A stretch of 52,703 nucleotides of DNA, taken from contig JAJUHC010000018.1 in the NCBI GenBank assembly GCA_029268065.1, positions 1-52,703 of the forward strand, read 5' to 3'. Numbering within the stretch: the stretch's first letter is position 1; each line of letters starts with the position of its first letter. This DNA comes from Clostridiales bacterium. GTDB lineage: Bacteria; Bacillota; Clostridia; Oscillospirales; Oscillospiraceae. Shown here piece by piece: positions 50,919 through 52,703 of this stretch. The notes under the pieces are model-generated. The model was given only the letters and a program-made list of their open reading frames with translations, searched no databases and was not told where the DNA came from. A program made the position numbers and the translations under genes.

Positions 50919-52502
50919 ATGAACGAACAAAATCAACTTTCAGAGCAGGATTTGAAGCGTACCAAGCTGTCAGCTCTCGCAGTCATGATCGCGGCCGTAG
51001 CGTATTACTTTCTGAAGTATAGAGCGGGTACGATACTGCCGATCATCGCGGGCGACCTTGACGGTATGGCCTACTACACCTGGGCTGCGGTGCTGTATTC
51101 CCTCACCTCTTGCATTGCCGCTCCTTTCTGGGGAAAAATGGGCGATATGATCGGCAGAAGAAAGGTGCTGCTCCTGCTGCTTGGATTTTTAACCGTCGGC
51201 GACGTTATAATGGCGGCAGCCCCCAATATTTTCGTTTACATAGTGGCAAACGCCATTTCCGGCTTCGGCGGCGGCGCCATGCTCGCTACCTTCTACTCCA
51301 TTCTTGCCGATCTCTTCCCGCCCGACAAGCGGGGAATTTACGGCGGATACATCCTTGTTATCATGAATATCATTACGATATTTCTGCCGCTCCTTACCGC
51401 TCAGATTGCACAGAGAGCGTCCTGGAGATATGTCTTTGTGATGACCGCCATCATATATGTCCTCGCTATGGCGGCCGTATACTTCCTGCTCCCAAAGCAA
51501 CAAAAGGAAATCAAAAAGCTTAAGATCGACATCATCGGCATGGCTTTGATTACTATCGGCGCCGTCCCCTTCCTTCTCGCGCTTTCCTGGGGCGGTTCAA
51601 AGTACCCCTGGAGCAACCCGATGATTATCGCCATGCTTGTCGTTGCCGTCGTCTTCCTAGGCGGAGCCGCCGTGTATGAGAAAAAGCACGAGGAATACGC
51701 TCTGCTCAGCATCAAACTCCTTAAAAACCGCAACTACGTATTCGCAATACTGGTATCCATGTTCATGACCTCTACAATGAGCGCCTTCGGCACCTACGGT
51801 CCCCTGCTCGTTCAGGGCGTCATGGGTCATTCAGCGACGGTATGGGCCACTGCCAGCATCCCCTCCGCAGTAATCGGCATCTTCGCCGGCGGACTTTCAG
51901 GATGGGCAATGGATAAAACGAAGAGATACAAATGGCTGCTTATGCTGGCCCCCTTCTGCGGCTCGGTTACGATGGTCTTCTTCAAGCTGCTGACTCCGGC
52001 CGCCTCGATTACTTTCATCGTCGGCATTTCGATATTCAACAGGGTCATGACCGGCTATATGCCCTCAATCAACTCGCTTGCGGCTATGGCTCAGGTGGAA
52101 GAACAGGATTACGGCGCCGGCGGCGGCACGCTGTTCTTTATAACTGGACTTGGACAGGCGATTTGGCCCGCCATTCTCGGCTCCATATTTAACGGGACCT
52201 ATTCGAGCGCTCTGACAAAAGCTACGGCTTCGATAGCAAAGCAGCTTACTCCCCAACAGCTCAAAGCTATCGCTACCTCAAGGATTCTGGTGACTCCCGC
52301 TTCCATGAAGGCGCTCCAGGCTACCTTCGGCAACAACACCGAGCTTTATAATAAAACAGTTGACGCGGTCAGAAGCTCGCTGCACTCCGCTGTAAATGCG
52401 TGCTTTGTCATTGCCGCAATATTCTCGCTGGGCGCCGTCGTCATGGCTATCCTCATCAAAGAAGTCCCGCTTGATCAGATTAAGTACGGCAAAAAGAAGT
52501 AA
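50919..52502 (+). CDS. MFS exporter, DHA2-like 14-helix type, second paralog
   Basis: The 527-residue protein is a close homolog of the gene at 48975, sharing the motif A WGKMGDMIGRRKVLLLLL, GFGGGAMLATFYSILADLFPPDKRGIYGG, the long extracellular loop KQLTPQQLKAIATSRILVTPASMKALQ and the final IKEVPLDQIKYGKK. The ribosome-site context AAAAGGAGGTAAATTTGG is also shared, which indicates duplication of the gene with its leader end. Substrate is not known; the pair may be drug or metabolite exporters. Confidence 0.9.
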   Translation: MNEQNQLSEQDLKRTKLSALAVMIAAVAYYFLKYRAGTILPIIAGDLDGMAYYTWAAVLYSLTSCIAAPFWGKMGDMIGRRKVLLLLLGFLTVGDVIMAAAPNIFVYIVANAISGFGGGAMLATFYSILADLFPPDKRGIYGGYILVIMNIITIFLPLLTAQIAQRASWRYVFVMTAIIYVLAMAAVYFLLPKQQKEIKKLKIDIIGMALITIGAVPFLLALSWGGSKYPWSNPMIIAMLVVAVVFLGGAAVYEKKHEEYALLSIKLLKNRNYVFAILVSMFMTSTMSAFGTYGPLLVQGVMGHSATVWATASIPSAVIGIFAGGLSGWAMDKTKRYKWLLMLAPFCGSVTMVFFKLLTPAASITFIVGISIFNRVMTGYMPSINSLAAMAQVEEQDYGAGGGTLFFITGLGQAIWPAILGSIFNGTYSSALTKATASIAKQLTPQQLKAIATSRILVTPASMKALQATFGNNTELYNKTVDAVRSSLHSAVNACFVIAAIFSLGAVVMAILIKEVPLDQIKYGKKK

Positions 52503-52520
52503 AATAATAACCGGCTTTTG

Positions 52521-52546
52521 GAGGCTTCCTGTAATAAGGAAGCCTC
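52521..52546 (+). terminator. Terminator hairpin of the second MFS exporter, abutting element C
   Basis: GAGGCTTCCT pairs with AGGAAGCCTC over loop GTAATA, 18 bases after the stop. There is no T-tract: element C begins 2 bases later. By analogy with copies A and B a second copy is expected beyond the window. Confidence 0.75.
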
Positions 52547-52547
52547 T

Positions 52548-52703
52548 CAGACTGTCAAAAAACTCCCTCGCAGGGATATTTAAATCTATTTTTCCGGGAA
52601 TTCACTTCTCGGAAAAATACCTCAGCCCGCGCAAATCGTGCGCGACCGGGGGTTTCGCGGCGCAAGCCGCGTATCAAGGGGGTATTGGATACCCCCTTGA
52701 AGC
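52548..52703 (-). repeat. Palindromic repeat element, copy C (cut by the window end)
   Basis: On the minus strand this reads as copy A from its hairpin 2 to the right terminus, ending TTTTTTGACAGTCTG. 156 of the expected 184 bases are visible, and the sequence stops inside the stem next to hairpin 1. It matches A in the second hairpin (TCAAGGGGGTAT stem) and B in the right end. Confidence 0.85.

Overview
The window looks like a chromosomal segment of an anaerobic member of the Bacillota, most likely class Clostridia. Supporting signs are Shine-Dalgarno sites of the AGGAGG/GGAGG type, TTGACA/TATAAT promoters, lipoproteins with Ser/Pro/Ala/Thr linkers, an S-layer-homology protein, a glycyl radical enzyme (GRE) with its activase, and a clostridial-type carbon-phosphorus lyase operon. 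No rRNA, tRNA, CRISPR array, phage gene or transposase gene was found.

Layout. 1-4.3 kb: the 3' end of one gene, an MFS transporter, a linker-only lipoprotein, a coding remnant, a nitroreductase and a uroporphyrinogen-decarboxylase-fold (URO-D) protein. 4.7-14 kb: ndk, glpK, then a pentose operon xylA-xylB-galM, a second URO-D-fold protein, and a convergent GPH-type sugar symporter. 14.3-21 kb: a flavin reductase, then a minus-strand unit: 3-hydroxyacyl-CoA dehydrogenase, GRE, activase, CapA-like phosphatase. 21.2-31.8 kb: a minus-strand phosphonate operon phnD-C-E-E-G-H-I-J-K-M-L, followed by a PHP cyclic phosphodiesterase and a hexapeptide acyltransferase. Import, ribosylation, C-P cleavage and ring opening are all encoded, but phnN, phnP and phnF are not seen. 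32-39.7 kb: a divergent PIN-PhoH protein, then a five-gene peptide/nickel-type ABC importer. 40-48.5 kb: a YjiH family protein, pyruvate kinase, an SLH protein, a redox cluster (ferredoxin, thioredoxin, Crp/Fnr regulator, thioredoxin reductase) and a type II pantothenate kinase. 49-52.5 kb: two tandem paralogous 14-helix MFS exporters.

The most unusual feature is a family of short non-coding palindromic elements. Three copies (184 bp each where complete) are nearly identical, and a fourth has similar ends but a different core. They lie exactly against hairpins downstream of genes. In both complete copies the whole local stem-loop is duplicated on the two sides (26 bp in one, 28 bp in the other). 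The duplicated hairpin differs between loci, so it comes from the target and not from the element. Base pairs covary in the element's first two hairpins. I read this as a non-autonomous mobile element that targets and duplicates intrinsic terminators.

Other points of interest are: paired GTGA-N5-TCAC dyads at activator positions upstream of the ferredoxin and thioredoxin genes; a thioredoxin reductase without the NADPH phosphate-binding motif beside that ferredoxin; a GRE lacking the usual Cys-x-Glu active-site motif; and a PhnK with a four-cysteine insertion. All calls come from reading the sequence and from recalled family knowledge. No database search was run.
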